DNA of 64,000 bases from Salinicola corii. Lineage in GTDB: Bacteria > Pseudomonadota > Gammaproteobacteria > Pseudomonadales > Halomonadaceae. A program made the translations under genes and the position numbers. The notes below the pieces were generated by a model, which saw nothing but the letters and a program-made list of their open reading frames with translations, made no database searches and was not told the origin of the DNA. The stretch spans positions 310,001-374,000 of the forward strand of contig NZ_VTPX01000001.1 of NCBI RefSeq assembly GCF_008298015.1, given 5' to 3'. Position 1 is the stretch's first letter, and each line of letters begins with the position of its first letter. Below, piece after piece: positions 17,996-26,806 of this stretch.

Positions 17996-18721
17996 TCAGG
18001 CATCGACGATAGCGATGCCCAGGTCCGCGAGCCGCTGGCGGGTATCGTCGTCCGTCTCGAACGTGACCGGGCGTGTCAACGGCCAGAGGAAATGGGTGTT
18101 GAAGCCCGCCGCTATCGCATCCTCGGCGGTCCACAGCACGCAGACGTCCCGTGCCAGGCCGCAGAGGTAGACGTCGGTGACGCGCCGGTCGCGGAGCCAG
18201 CCGGCGAGGCCGGTGGCGGGGCGATGACCGTCGGGGCCGACGTTGTTGCGAAACGCGCTGTAGGAGTCGATGCCGGGATCGGTGCCCTTGCGAATGATCG
18301 CATCGCACCAAGACCAGTCGATGGCCGGATGCAGGGCCGCGCCCTCGGTGCGCTGGATGCAGTGATCCGGCCACAGGGTCTGGGAGTGACCGTAGAGGTC
18401 GATCGCCTCGAAAGGTTGGTGCGGCGGATGGCTGGACGCGAACGAGACATGTCTCGTCGGGTGCCAGTCCTGGGTGGCGACCACGTGTTCGAAGGCGTGC
18501 TGGGCCAGCAGCCACTCCAGTCCCAGCAGGATCTCGTCGCCCTCGGTACAGGCCAGCGCGCCACCGGGCATGAAGTCCGGCTGGACGTCGACGATGATCA
18601 GCGCGCTGTGCGGGGCGACGCCACCGAGCGCCAGCCCGGCGGGCTGCGTCTCGGTGATCGGCCTCTCGGTGGTCTGCGTCTCGGTAGTCTGCGTAGTATC
18701 GATGACCTCGTTGTCAGGCAC
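17996..18721 (-). CDS. pncA: Nicotinamidase
   Basis: A 241-residue nicotinamidase that deamidates nicotinamide to nicotinate in NAD salvage. The triad is Asp in LIIVDVQPDFMPGG, Lys in AIIRKGTDP and Cys in LARDVCVLWTA; the metal ligands DWHPTRH and the FMPGGAL loop are intact. The GTG start at 18721 follows GGAAG. The first 30 residues are an unusual Thr/Gln/Glu-rich extension encoded by an imperfect 15-bp repeat (18641-18694), absent from typical 210-residue PncA. No later in-frame start exists before the catalytic Asp. Confidence 0.92.
   Translation of the reverse strand: MPDNEVIDTTQTTETQTTERPITETQPAGLALGGVAPHSALIIVDVQPDFMPGGALACTEGDEILLGLEWLLAQHAFEHVVATQDWHPTRHVSFASSHPPHQPFEAIDLYGHSQTLWPDHCIQRTEGAALHPAIDWSWCDAIIRKGTDPGIDSYSAFRNNVGPDGHRPATGLAGWLRDRRVTDVYLCGLARDVCVLWTAEDAIAAGFNTHFLWPLTRPVTFETDDDTRQRLADLGIAIVDA
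18641..18694 (-). repeat. 15-bp minisatellite inside the 5' end of pncA
   Basis: Nearly four head-to-tail copies of a 15-base unit encode TQTTE, TQTTE, RPITE and TQPA. The first two are nearly identical, the others diverged. Because the unit is a multiple of three, copy-number change would alter protein length without breaking the frame. Confidence 0.75.
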
Positions 18722-18798
18722 GACGGGCGCTTCCCGGATGGCGGATTCGTCCTCAGTATCGAAGCCCCACCGTCCGGGTGCAAGTGACGCGGCTGACG

Positions 18799-19704
18799 CT
18801 ACGTCAGGCGTGCGACCAGGAAGTCGACGAAGGCGCGTACCCGCAAAGGCATGTGGGCGCCGCCGACGAAGACTGCGTGGATCTCTTCCACATCGTCCGG
18901 ATTGTAGGCCTCGAGCAGCGGCACCAATGTTCCGGCCGCGATCTCCGCTGTCACGCTGAAGGCGCCGACTCGGGCGATGCCGGCTCCGGAACGGGCGAGC
19001 TGGCCCAGCGTTTCGCCGTTGTTGGCCTCGATCGTGCCGTGCACGCTCATGGCGTGGTTACCTTCGGCGTCGCGGAAGGGCCAGGTGGGCTCGTTGCGGC
19101 GGAAATTGAAATTGAGACAGTTGTGGGCGTGCAGGTCTCCCGGCACTCGTGGCGTGCCGTGCCGCGCCAGATAGGCGGGCGAGGCGACGATCACGCGGCG
19201 GTTCTCGCCCAGACGGCGGGCATTGAGCAAGCTGTCCGGCAGCAGGCCGAAGCGGATGCCGACGTCGGCCTCGCCGGCGGCGATGTCGACAACGGTGTCG
19301 GTCAGATTGATGTCCACCAGGATCTCCGGATAGAGCCCGCTGAACTCGCCCAGTAGCGGCACCACGCAGAGCCGCCCGTGAGAGAGCGAGGCGCTGACTC
19401 GCAGTCGTCCCCGCGGCGCCCCGAGATCGGCGATCGCCTGCTCGGCCTCATCGAGATCGGTGAGGATTCGTCGAGCCGCTTGCAGATAGGCGTGGCCTTC
19501 GGCCGTGATGGCGAGCGCCCGGGTGGAACGCAGCAGCAGACGCACGCCGAGTCGTGCTTCGAGCCGGTCGACGGTACGGCTCACCGCGGAGGGGGTCAGG
19601 CCGAGGCATCTTCCCGCCGCCGAGAAACTGCCTGCCGACGCTACCGCGACGAATACCTCCAGTGCCCGGGTACGGTCACTCGGCGAGAGCATCTTTGCAT
19701 TCAT
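18799..19704 (-). CDS. LysR-family transcriptional regulator
   Basis: A 301-residue LysR-type regulator with helix-turn-helix (GSFSAAGRCLGLTPSAVSRTVDRLEARLG) and a C-terminal effector domain of the group with EADVGIRFGLLPDS. It is divergent from the MFS gene at 19899 with 194 bases between, so it most likely regulates that transporter. The effector is unknown. Confidence 0.9.
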   Translation of the reverse strand: MNAKMLSPSDRTRALEVFVAVASAGSFSAAGRCLGLTPSAVSRTVDRLEARLGVRLLLRSTRALAITAEGHAYLQAARRILTDLDEAEQAIADLGAPRGRLRVSASLSHGRLCVVPLLGEFSGLYPEILVDINLTDTVVDIAAGEADVGIRFGLLPDSLLNARRLGENRRVIVASPAYLARHGTPRVPGDLHAHNCLNFNFRRNEPTWPFRDAEGNHAMSVHGTIEANNGETLGQLARSGAGIARVGAFSVTAEIAAGTLVPLLEAYNPDDVEEIHAVFVGGAHMPLRVRAFVDFLVARLT

Positions 19705-19898
19705 ATCAAAACTCCATGGCCTCGTGGACGGCTACACACGCGTGGCAGTGGCTTTTATCTTTGCGCCAAACATCAATCAAGGAAAGCTGCCATGCAACAT
19801 TCTCGCTTGCGCGTCTCGTCGACGCACTGGCCCACCATGGCTGGACCCGGGCGCTCGTCGATCGATATGCCACGTCTACCGGACGAGAGGACCACGGC

Positions 19899-21089
19899 AT
19901 GAAACTCAATCCGCCCCTGCTGGCGCTGGCCACGGGCGCCTTTGCCATTGGCGTCTCCGAATTCTCGCCGATGGGCCTGCTACCATTGATCGCCACCGAC
20001 TTTGGTGTCTCGATTCCAACCGCGGGGTTGTTGATTAGCGCCTATGCCATTGGCGTGATGCTGGGCGCGCCGCTGATGACGCTGACCACCGGCCGGATGC
20101 GGCGGCGCACATTGCTGATCGGCCTCGCCGCCATTTTCACCCTGGGCAATCTGCTCGCGGCGCTGTCGCCGAACTACGGCATGCTGCTCGTCGCACGTCT
20201 CGTCACTTCGCTCAATCATGGCGCCTTCTTCGGCGTTGGGGCAGTGGTTGCCGCTAGCCTGGTGCCGCCCGGGCGCGGGGCGAGCGCGGTGGCGGCGATG
20301 TTCACCGGATTGACCGTGGCCACTGTGGTGGGCGTGCCGCTTGCGACCTGGGCTGGCGAGCAGTTGGGCTGGCGCGAGCCCTTTTGGGCCATCACCGCGC
20401 TGGGGCTTGTCACCATGGTGGCACTGCGGCTGACGCTGCCCGACCGTCCGTCTTCGGACGGTGGCGGGGCACTGGCGGAACTCAAGGTGCTTGGGCGCGT
20501 GCCGGTGCTGGTGGCGCTGGCACTCACCGTGCTCGGAGCCAGCGCGATGTTCACGGTCTACACCTATATCGTGCCGATCCTGCAGGTCGAAACCGGTGCC
20601 TCGATTGGCTTCGTGACGACATTGCTGATGGTCTATGGCCTGGGGTTGACGGCCGGCAACTGGCTGGGAGGACGCGCGGCGGATCGGTCGGTGGACCGCA
20701 CGCTGGTCGTGGCGCTGGCGAGCTTGAGTCTGGTGTTGGTCGCCTTTGCGTTATTGATGCCGTTTGGTCTGGCGACGGGCGTGCTGGTATTTCTGTGGGG
20801 GGTGGCCAGCTTCGCGATCGTGCCGCCGTTGCAGGTGCGGGTGATCGCCGCTGCCGGGGAAGCACCCAATTTGGCTTCGGCGGTCAATATCGGCGCCTTC
20901 AATCTCGGCAATGCCGTGGGCGCGGCACTGGGCGGTGCGGTCATTGCGGCTGGGCTGGGCTATCCGGCGGTGCCGGTGGCCGGCGCGGTGATGTCCGTGT
21001 TGGCACTGGCAGGTGTTCTGTTGGCGACTCGCGAGCGGGGTGTCGGAGCGACCGCTGGTGGGCGATTGGCGCCCTGCGAAGAGCGCTGA
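19899..21089 (+). CDS. MFS transporter, DHA1-type (AraJ/YdhP-like)
   Basis: A 396-residue major facilitator with 12 helices. The loop 2-3 motif reads GAPLMTLTTGRMRRR, the motif of the first helix is GVSEFSPMGLLPLIA, typical of the sugar-efflux/chloramphenicol-resistance-like drug:H+ antiporters. The start is the ATG at 19899 after GAGAGG. It has a strong terminator at its end. Likely controlled by the divergent LysR. The exported compound is not known. Confidence 0.88.
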   Translation: MKLNPPLLALATGAFAIGVSEFSPMGLLPLIATDFGVSIPTAGLLISAYAIGVMLGAPLMTLTTGRMRRRTLLIGLAAIFTLGNLLAALSPNYGMLLVARLVTSLNHGAFFGVGAVVAASLVPPGRGASAVAAMFTGLTVATVVGVPLATWAGEQLGWREPFWAITALGLVTMVALRLTLPDRPSSDGGGALAELKVLGRVPVLVALALTVLGASAMFTVYTYIVPILQVETGASIGFVTTLLMVYGLGLTAGNWLGGRAADRSVDRTLVVALASLSLVLVAFALLMPFGLATGVLVFLWGVASFAIVPPLQVRVIAAAGEAPNLASAVNIGAFNLGNAVGAALGGAVIAAGLGYPAVPVAGAVMSVLALAGVLLATRERGVGATAGGRLAPCEER

Positions 21090-21180
21090 AGACACGCCCG
21101 GCGGATGGTATCCGCGAATCGCCTCGTCGCCGATCGGTCCTGCGCCGTCTGGAAGGGGGCTCGGGGAAGAGGTGAAAATG

Positions 21181-21205
21181 CGGCCGTTCTAGACGGCCGT
21201 TTTTT
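21181..21205. terminator. Bidirectional terminator overlapping the rsmB stop codon
   Basis: CGGCCGT and ACGGCCG form a 7-bp stem around TCTAG, followed on the plus strand by TTTTTT. The CTA of the loop is the rsmB stop codon read on the minus strand, where the stem is followed by GCATTTT. One element thus ends the MFS transcript and rsmB. Confidence 0.8.
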
Positions 21206-22541
21206 GCTGGCCTCGCGTCATTTTTGTCAGTCTTGCATAGAAGAAGCCGTCTTGCCCGGCCGGGGTGGGCAGCAACTGCCGACCATGACCGGCGGCACGG
21301 CCCCAGTCGAGATCGTCCGGCATGTCGGCGTTGGCATCTGGCGTGCGAGCGAGGAACGCCTCAACCTGGATGGCGTTTTCCGCTGGGAGTACCGAACAGG
21401 TGGCGTAGAGCAGCGTGCCGCCCGGCGCGAGCTTGGCCCAGAGCGTGTCCAGCAGGCGTGACTGCAACGCGGCCAGCTCGGCGACGTCGCTGTGGCGGCG
21501 GGCGAGCTTGATGTCCGGGTGACGCCGGATGACGCCGGTCCCGGAGCAGGGCGCGTCGAGCAGGATGACATCGAAGGCTTGGCCATCCCACCATTCGCTG
21601 TCGGCTTTCGAGTCGCTGGCATCGGCGGCCTGAAGCCTGGCGTCGAGATCCAGCCGTTGCAGGGTCGTGGCGACGCGTTTCAGCCGCGTCGAATCGACGT
21701 CCAGCGCGGTCATCTCAGGCGTGAAACGCTCCAGCAGGTGGGCGGTCTTGCCGCCGGGCGCGCTGCAGGCGTCGAGCACGCGCTTGCCTTTGCTGTCGCT
21801 CAGCGTCGGCGCCAGCAGATCGGCGCAGAGCTGTGCCGATTCGTCCTGCACGCTGACGTCGCCCTCGGCGAACCCCGGCAGTTGAGCCACGTCGCAGGGG
21901 CTTTCCAGTTGAATGCCGTCCTCGGCGAAATCACAGGCGCTTGCGCTCAACCCCGCGGTCTCGAGACGCTGGAGGTAGTCGTCTCTCGAAACATGACGGC
22001 GGTTGACCCGCAGTGTCATCGGCCCCGGCTCGTTGTTGGCCTCGCAGATCGCCCGCCAGTCATCCGGCCAGGCCTGGCGAAACTCGAGCAGCAGCCAGTT
22101 CGGATGCCACAGCGCCACCGGCACACCCTTGTCCACCTTGGCCTGCAGGGCCGCCGACTCACGCTGAAAGCGGCGCAGACAGCCGTTGAGGACCTTCGTC
22201 GCCCAGGCCTTGCCGAAGGCGCGGGCGGCGCCGGCGGTCTCGCTGACGGCGGCATGCGGCGGCACGCGCATGTGAAGAATCTGATACAGCCCGATCAGCA
22301 GCAGAGCCTGAATATCGGTATCGCGCTGCTTCAACGGTTCGCGCAGCAACTGGGCGGCAAGCGCCTCCAGGCGCGGGTGCGCGCGGCAGACGCCGAAGCA
22401 GAGCGCCTTGACGAAGCCGCGATCGCGCTCCTTGATCACGCTCGCGGCCAGGTCGGCATCGAGACCGGAGAGCGACCCCTTGCCGTCGAGCACCGGTACC
22501 AGCAGTCGCGCGGCAAAGGCGCGGGTATCGCCAGGATTCAT
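21189..22541 (-). CDS. rsmB: 16S rRNA (cytosine-967-C5)-methyltransferase
   Basis: A 450-residue RsmB. The N-terminal NusB-like RNA-binding domain spans about residues 1-140; the methyltransferase domain has the SAM site VLDACSAPGGKTAHLLE and the two catalytic cysteines in DAPCSGTG and YATCSVLP. Its ATG at 22541 overlaps the fmt stop (ATGA), so translation is coupled. A long upstream open frame reaching 22781 is a shadow inside fmt. Confidence 0.95.
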   Translation of the reverse strand: MNPGDTRAFAARLLVPVLDGKGSLSGLDADLAASVIKERDRGFVKALCFGVCRAHPRLEALAAQLLREPLKQRDTDIQALLLIGLYQILHMRVPPHAAVSETAGAARAFGKAWATKVLNGCLRRFQRESAALQAKVDKGVPVALWHPNWLLLEFRQAWPDDWRAICEANNEPGPMTLRVNRRHVSRDDYLQRLETAGLSASACDFAEDGIQLESPCDVAQLPGFAEGDVSVQDESAQLCADLLAPTLSDSKGKRVLDACSAPGGKTAHLLERFTPEMTALDVDSTRLKRVATTLQRLDLDARLQAADASDSKADSEWWDGQAFDVILLDAPCSGTGVIRRHPDIKLARRHSDVAELAALQSRLLDTLWAKLAPGGTLLYATCSVLPAENAIQVEAFLARTPDANADMPDDLDWGRAAGHGRQLLPTPAGQDGFFYARLTKMTRGQQKTAV

Positions 22542-23536
22542 CGGTCGGCTTCCTTGGGCTGGCCCAGGCGCTGGCCGGGGCTGAGACGGGGATGGTTGGC
22601 GTTGAGCAGGTCGCGGGCCGCGAGCGGCTTGCCGCCCGGCATCTGCAACTGCGTCACGCGCAGGACGTCGCGGCCGTGCTCGCCACAGGCGATCCGCAGG
22701 GCGTCGCTGGCGGGCTCGAGCAGTGTTCCCGGTGGTGTGTCTCGTTCGACGACCGGATCGACCTCGGGTGTCGCGAACCACAGCCGCAGCGTGTCGCTGT
22801 CAAGGTGAGTCCAGGCCACTGGCCAGGGATTGAAAGCGCGAATACGTCGTGAGAGCGCCGCCGCCGACTGGCGAAAATCGAGCTTCGCCTCGGGCTTGGA
22901 GAGCTTGCTGGCGTAGGTGACGCCCTCGTCCGGTTGTGGCGTTGCGCTCAAGCCGTTCGCGGCCAGCGCATCGATACCCTCGACCAGCGTCCGGCCGCCG
23001 AGCTCGGCAAGGCGGTCATGGAGGTCACCGCCGGTGGTGGCGTCGTCGATGGGCGTACGTTCGATCAGCAGCATGTCGCCGGTGTCGAGACCGGCGTCCA
23101 TCTGCATCAGGGTGATGCCGCTCTCGCTGTCGCCTGCCTCGATGGCACGCTGGATCGGCGCCGCGCCGCGCCAGCGCGGCAACAGCGAGGCGTGCACGTT
23201 GAGGCAGCCCAGCCGGGGAATGTCGAGTACCGCCTGCGGCAGCAGCAGGCCATAGGCGACCACGATCATGACGTCGGCATCGAACTCGGCCAGCCGCTGC
23301 TGGGCGTCCGCATCCTTGAGGCTGAGAGGCTGCTCCACCGGCAGGTCATGTTCCTGAGCGAGACGTTTGACCGGACTGGGCGTGAGCTTGCGCCCCCGTC
23401 CGGCGGGGCGGTCCGGCTGGGTATAGACGCCGACGACCCGATGACGGGAAGCGAGCAGCGCCTTAAGGCTCTCGGCGGCGAAGTCGGGCGTACCGGCGAA
23501 GACGATCCGCAGCGACTGCCCTTCACGATGAGGCAT
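22538..23536 (-). CDS. fmt: Methionyl-tRNA formyltransferase
   Basis: A 332-residue enzyme that formylates initiator Met-tRNA. The N-terminal domain has RIVFAGTPDFAAESL, the folate-site SLLPRWRGAAPIQRAI with catalytic Asn/His region (LNVHAS) and Asp (MDAGLDTGDML); the C-terminal OB-like domain contacts tRNA. It is downstream of def by 108 bases and upstream of rsmB with a 4-base overlap, the usual def-fmt-rsmB operon. Confidence 0.96.
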   Translation of the reverse strand: MPHREGQSLRIVFAGTPDFAAESLKALLASRHRVVGVYTQPDRPAGRGRKLTPSPVKRLAQEHDLPVEQPLSLKDADAQQRLAEFDADVMIVVAYGLLLPQAVLDIPRLGCLNVHASLLPRWRGAAPIQRAIEAGDSESGITLMQMDAGLDTGDMLLIERTPIDDATTGGDLHDRLAELGGRTLVEGIDALAANGLSATPQPDEGVTYASKLSKPEAKLDFRQSAAALSRRIRAFNPWPVAWTHLDSDTLRLWFATPEVDPVVERDTPPGTLLEPASDALRIACGEHGRDVLRVTQLQMPGGKPLAARDLLNANHPRLSPGQRLGQPKEADR

Positions 23537-23644
23537 TCGATAGGTTCCTGATGCTTGAAGATGAACGATGCCCGGGAATGACGAAAGGCCGGCGTCGCGG
23601 GGACGGCCGGCCTTGGAAAGCCCGGGGAGCGACGAGGCAGGCGA

Positions 23645-24151
23645 TCAGGCTTCCTGCTTCTGGCGCTTCTGCATCTTCTTGAGAATGCGGTCGCGCTTGA
23701 GCGGCGAAAGATAGTCGACGAACAGCACGCCTTCGAGATGATCGCACTCGTGCTGGATGCAGTGTGCCAGCAGACCGTCGGCGTCCAGTTCGTAGCCGTT
23801 GCCGTCGCGATCGGTCGCCTTGAGGTGAACGCGCAGCGCCCGCGGCACCTCGGCGTAGTAGTCGGGGATCGACAGACAGCCTTCCTGCAGCGGCTCGCGC
23901 TCGTCGTCCAGCGGCACGTAGCTCGGGTTGATCAGCACCAGCGGATCGTTGCGGTTGTCACTGACGTCCATAACGATCACGCGCTGATGAACATCGACCT
24001 GCGTCGCTGCCAGGCCGATGCCGGAGGCGTCGTACATCGTCGCCAGCATGTCGTCGACCAGGGTGCGGATGCCGTCGTCGACCTGATCGACCGGCGCGGC
24101 CTTGGTGCGCAGGCGCGGATCGGGGTATTGGAGAATGGTTCTGATGGCCAT
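23645..24151 (-). CDS. def: Peptide deformylase
   Basis: A 168-residue metalloenzyme removing formyl from nascent proteins. All three motifs are intact: [20 protein letters not shown] and [12 protein letters not shown], giving the Cys and two His metal ligands. First gene of def-fmt-rsmB and divergent from the LysM gene. Type 1, full length. Confidence 0.97.
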   Translation of the reverse strand: MAIRTILQYPDPRLRTKAAPVDQVDDGIRTLVDDMLATMYDASGIGLAATQVDVHQRVIVMDVSDNRNDPLVLINPSYVPLDDEREPLQEGCLSIPDYYAEVPRALRVHLKATDRDGNGYELDADGLLAHCIQHECDHLEGVLFVDYLSPLKRDRILKKMQKRQKQEA

Positions 24152-24343
24152 AGTCGTTTTGCGTGCCTATCGGCATGAGTGGCGTTAACTCACTATTGTA
24201 GATCGACAGCGTCGGCGGGGAAACCGCCGCGCCGGTTCGAGGCTCGCGAGCGAAGATCCCGGGGCGCCGGACCCTCAAGTCCGGCGCTGCGGCGCCGATC
24301 TATGCAGCAATACCTCGAGGGAATCACCGGTGGGACGACGCCA

Positions 24344-25516
24344 ATGATCAGTCTGGAGAGGGCGCGGCCGCGCCGGGGGCGCGCCATGATGTGGCGCTGG
24401 CTGCTGGCCGGCGGGGTGAGCGTGATGGCGGCGCTGCCGACTCCGGCATGGGCGCTGTCGCTCAAGGCGGACGCGCCTGCCCAGTACACCGTGCGCGAGG
24501 GCGACACGCTGTGGGGAATCGCCTCGCGCTTTCTCGATTCGCCGTGGCAGTGGCAGGCGCTGTGGCGGCAGAACCCGCAGCTATCCTCGCCGCAGAAACT
24601 CTATCCCGGCGACCTGCTCAGACTCGACGCTGGCGCACCCCGGCTCTCGCTGGAGCGTGGGCGCGGCCAGACGGTGCGGCTCTCGCCCGGCGTGCGCCGG
24701 GCGCCGGCGCGGGATGCCGTGCCGGGTCTGCCGCTGGATCGCATCAAGGTGTTCCTCGACGCCTATCAGATCGTCGATCCCGCCATTCTCGATGACGCGC
24801 CGACGGTCGTTGCCGGGCAGTCGCAGCACCTGCTGAGCGGGGCCGGCGACACACTCTACGCGCATGGAGCCCTGCCGCCCGCGGGCACGACGCTGGGCGT
24901 CTATCGTCCAGGGACCGATTATCGGATTCCCTTGCCGACCGCTACCTCGCGTCAGGCGGCGCAACAGCCGGAGGCCAGGACGATGCCTGGTCAGGAGGCG
25001 CTCGGCCAGACGGGGCGGGGACTGGAGCTACGGCGGCTCGGACACGTCAAAGTGGTTCGAAGCGTGAACGATGTCGGCGAGCTGGAAGTGCAGGACGCGG
25101 TCCAGGAGATCCGCGGCGGCGACTATCTGTTGGCGCTGGCCGAAGGCGGCATCGCGATTCGGTTCCAGCCGAGGGTGCCCGAGACACCGGTGGTCGCAAC
25201 GATTCTCTCCGTCCCGGCCGGGGTGCGTTTCATCGGTCGCTACGATGTGGTGGCGATCGACCGTGGCCGCGCCGACGGACTCGAGACCGGACACGTGCTG
25301 CAGGCCATGCGTCAGGGCGAACGCGTGCATGACGACAGTCGCGATACCTGGGTGACGCTGCCGGATACCGAGGCGGGTGCCGTGATGGTTTTCCGCGTCT
25401 TCGATCACCTGAGCTACGCCCTGGTCATGCGGGCGTCCCAGCCGCTGGCGGTGGGAGATCGCCTCGTCGTGCCCCGCGATCTTCGCGAGGCGGTGGCCGT
25501 GAGAGGGGCGCCTTGA
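24344..25516 (+). CDS. LysM peptidoglycan-binding exported protein
   Basis: A roughly 390-residue exported protein with one LysM domain near its N-terminus (QYTVREGDTLWGIASRFL to LYPGDLLRL) that binds cell-wall glycan. A long basic leader precedes a hydrophobic stretch ending in TPAWA, a signal peptide cut before LSLK. The C-terminal half has beta-rich repeats similar to proteins encoded next to dprA in many gammaproteobacteria; their role is not known. Start candidates are 24302, 24344 and 24386, none with a clear ribosome-binding site. I choose 24344. Divergent from def, just upstream of dprA. Confidence 0.8.
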   Translation: MISLERARPRRGRAMMWRWLLAGGVSVMAALPTPAWALSLKADAPAQYTVREGDTLWGIASRFLDSPWQWQALWRQNPQLSSPQKLYPGDLLRLDAGAPRLSLERGRGQTVRLSPGVRRAPARDAVPGLPLDRIKVFLDAYQIVDPAILDDAPTVVAGQSQHLLSGAGDTLYAHGALPPAGTTLGVYRPGTDYRIPLPTATSRQAAQQPEARTMPGQEALGQTGRGLELRRLGHVKVVRSVNDVGELEVQDAVQEIRGGDYLLALAEGGIAIRFQPRVPETPVVATILSVPAGVRFIGRYDVVAIDRGRADGLETGHVLQAMRQGERVHDDSRDTWVTLPDTEAGAVMVFRVFDHLSYALVMRASQPLAVGDRLVVPRDLREAVAVRGAP

Positions 25517-25565
25517 GCGTGGCATCGGCGACGGCGCCGTGCCGCCAGGCCGGCGAGTGTCAGCG

Positions 25566-26774
25566 ATGAGCCCGACGCTGCGCGACTGGCTGGCGTTGAA
25601 CGCGCTTCCCGGCCTGGGTCCGGTCCGCCTGGCGCCGCTGATGCGTCGATGGCGCGAAGGGGGCGATCTGACGTGGCCGCAGGGCTGGTTGGCAGCGCTA
25701 CCCACCAGCCTGGCCCAACCGCTGCGGCTATGGCTGGAACACCCCTCGCGTAGCCCGATCACGCCAGCAGTCGACACGGCGCTCGAATGGGAGTGTGCCG
25801 ACGCGCGGCACCACCTTCTTCATCCCGACCATTCGGCGTGGCCGACACTCTTGACGCAACTGCCGGACCCGCCTGTCGTGCTATGGGCCAAGGGGGATCT
25901 GGCCGTGTTCGAACGGCCCGCCATGGCGATCGTCGGTACGCGACGCCCCACTCGGGAGGGGCAGGATAACGCGATGCGTTTCGCCAGAGACCTCGTCGAT
26001 AGAGGCTTTTGCATTGCTAGTGGCATGGCGCTGGGTATCGACGGCGCCGCACAGCGGGCGGCGTTGCAGGCTGGCGGCGCGACCATCGGCGTGCTCGGCT
26101 GCGGGGTGGATGTGGTCTATCCGCCGCGTCATGCCACGCTCTTCAGGGAGCTATTGGAGGGGACCGGGCTGCTGATCTCCGAACATCCGCCGGAGACGCG
26201 GGCCCATCCGCGCTTCTTTCCTCGACGCAACCGGCTGATCACGGGGCTCTCCCAAGGCGTACTGGTGGTGGAGGCCGCGGAGAAGAGCGGCTCGCTGGTG
26301 AGCGCGCGCCTGGCGCTGGAGCAGAACCGGGAGGTGTTCGCGATACCGGGGTCGATTCACAATCCCCAGTCCGAGGGCTGCCTGCGTCTGATCCGGCAGG
26401 GCGAGGCCGCGCTGGTGCGTCATGTCGAGGACATCGTGGGCGATCTCTCTCCCTGGCAGGTGCCGATATCTAACCCCGAGTCCGCCGTCACGCATCCGTC
26501 CGACCCGCCGGGCCGGCCGTCGCGACGACGTTCGGCTGCGCCCGGGCCGATGGGAGGCGAGGTCTCCAGCCCGGCGCCGTCAACCGAAGCGGCGGCGATC
26601 GAGAGACCGGAGTCGCCGCTACTGGCTGCTCTCAGCGACGCACCGACGCCGGTGGATCTGCTGGTCGATCTGACCGGGCTGTCCGTCGCCGACATCCAGT
26701 TGGGGCTGCTCGAACTCGAACTTGATGGCTGGGTCGTCCAGGTCACGGGCGGCTGGGTCAGGAGAGGGCGTTGA
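25566..26774 (+). CDS. dprA: DNA-processing protein DprA
   Basis: A 402-residue DprA/Smf that loads RecA on incoming single-stranded DNA during transformation. The Rossmann-like core shows MAIVGTRRPTREGQ, ASGMALGIDGAAQ, GVLGCGVDVVYPPRH and FPRRNRLITGLSQGVLVVEA. The C-terminal winged-helix region is separated by a Pro/Ser/Ala-rich linker. A GTG nine bases earlier (25557) is an alternative start. Lies 49 bases after the LysM gene in the same direction. Confidence 0.93.
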   Translation: MSPTLRDWLALNALPGLGPVRLAPLMRRWREGGDLTWPQGWLAALPTSLAQPLRLWLEHPSRSPITPAVDTALEWECADARHHLLHPDHSAWPTLLTQLPDPPVVLWAKGDLAVFERPAMAIVGTRRPTREGQDNAMRFARDLVDRGFCIASGMALGIDGAAQRAALQAGGATIGVLGCGVDVVYPPRHATLFRELLEGTGLLISEHPPETRAHPRFFPRRNRLITGLSQGVLVVEAAEKSGSLVSARLALEQNREVFAIPGSIHNPQSEGCLRLIRQGEAALVRHVEDIVGDLSPWQVPISNPESAVTHPSDPPGRPSRRRSAAPGPMGGEVSSPAPSTEAAAIERPESPLLAALSDAPTPVDLLVDLTGLSVADIQLGLLELELDGWVVQVTGGWVRRGR

Positions 26775-26806
26775 CGCCCTCCATGCTCGCCGCCCCGGGC
26801 CAGGTT

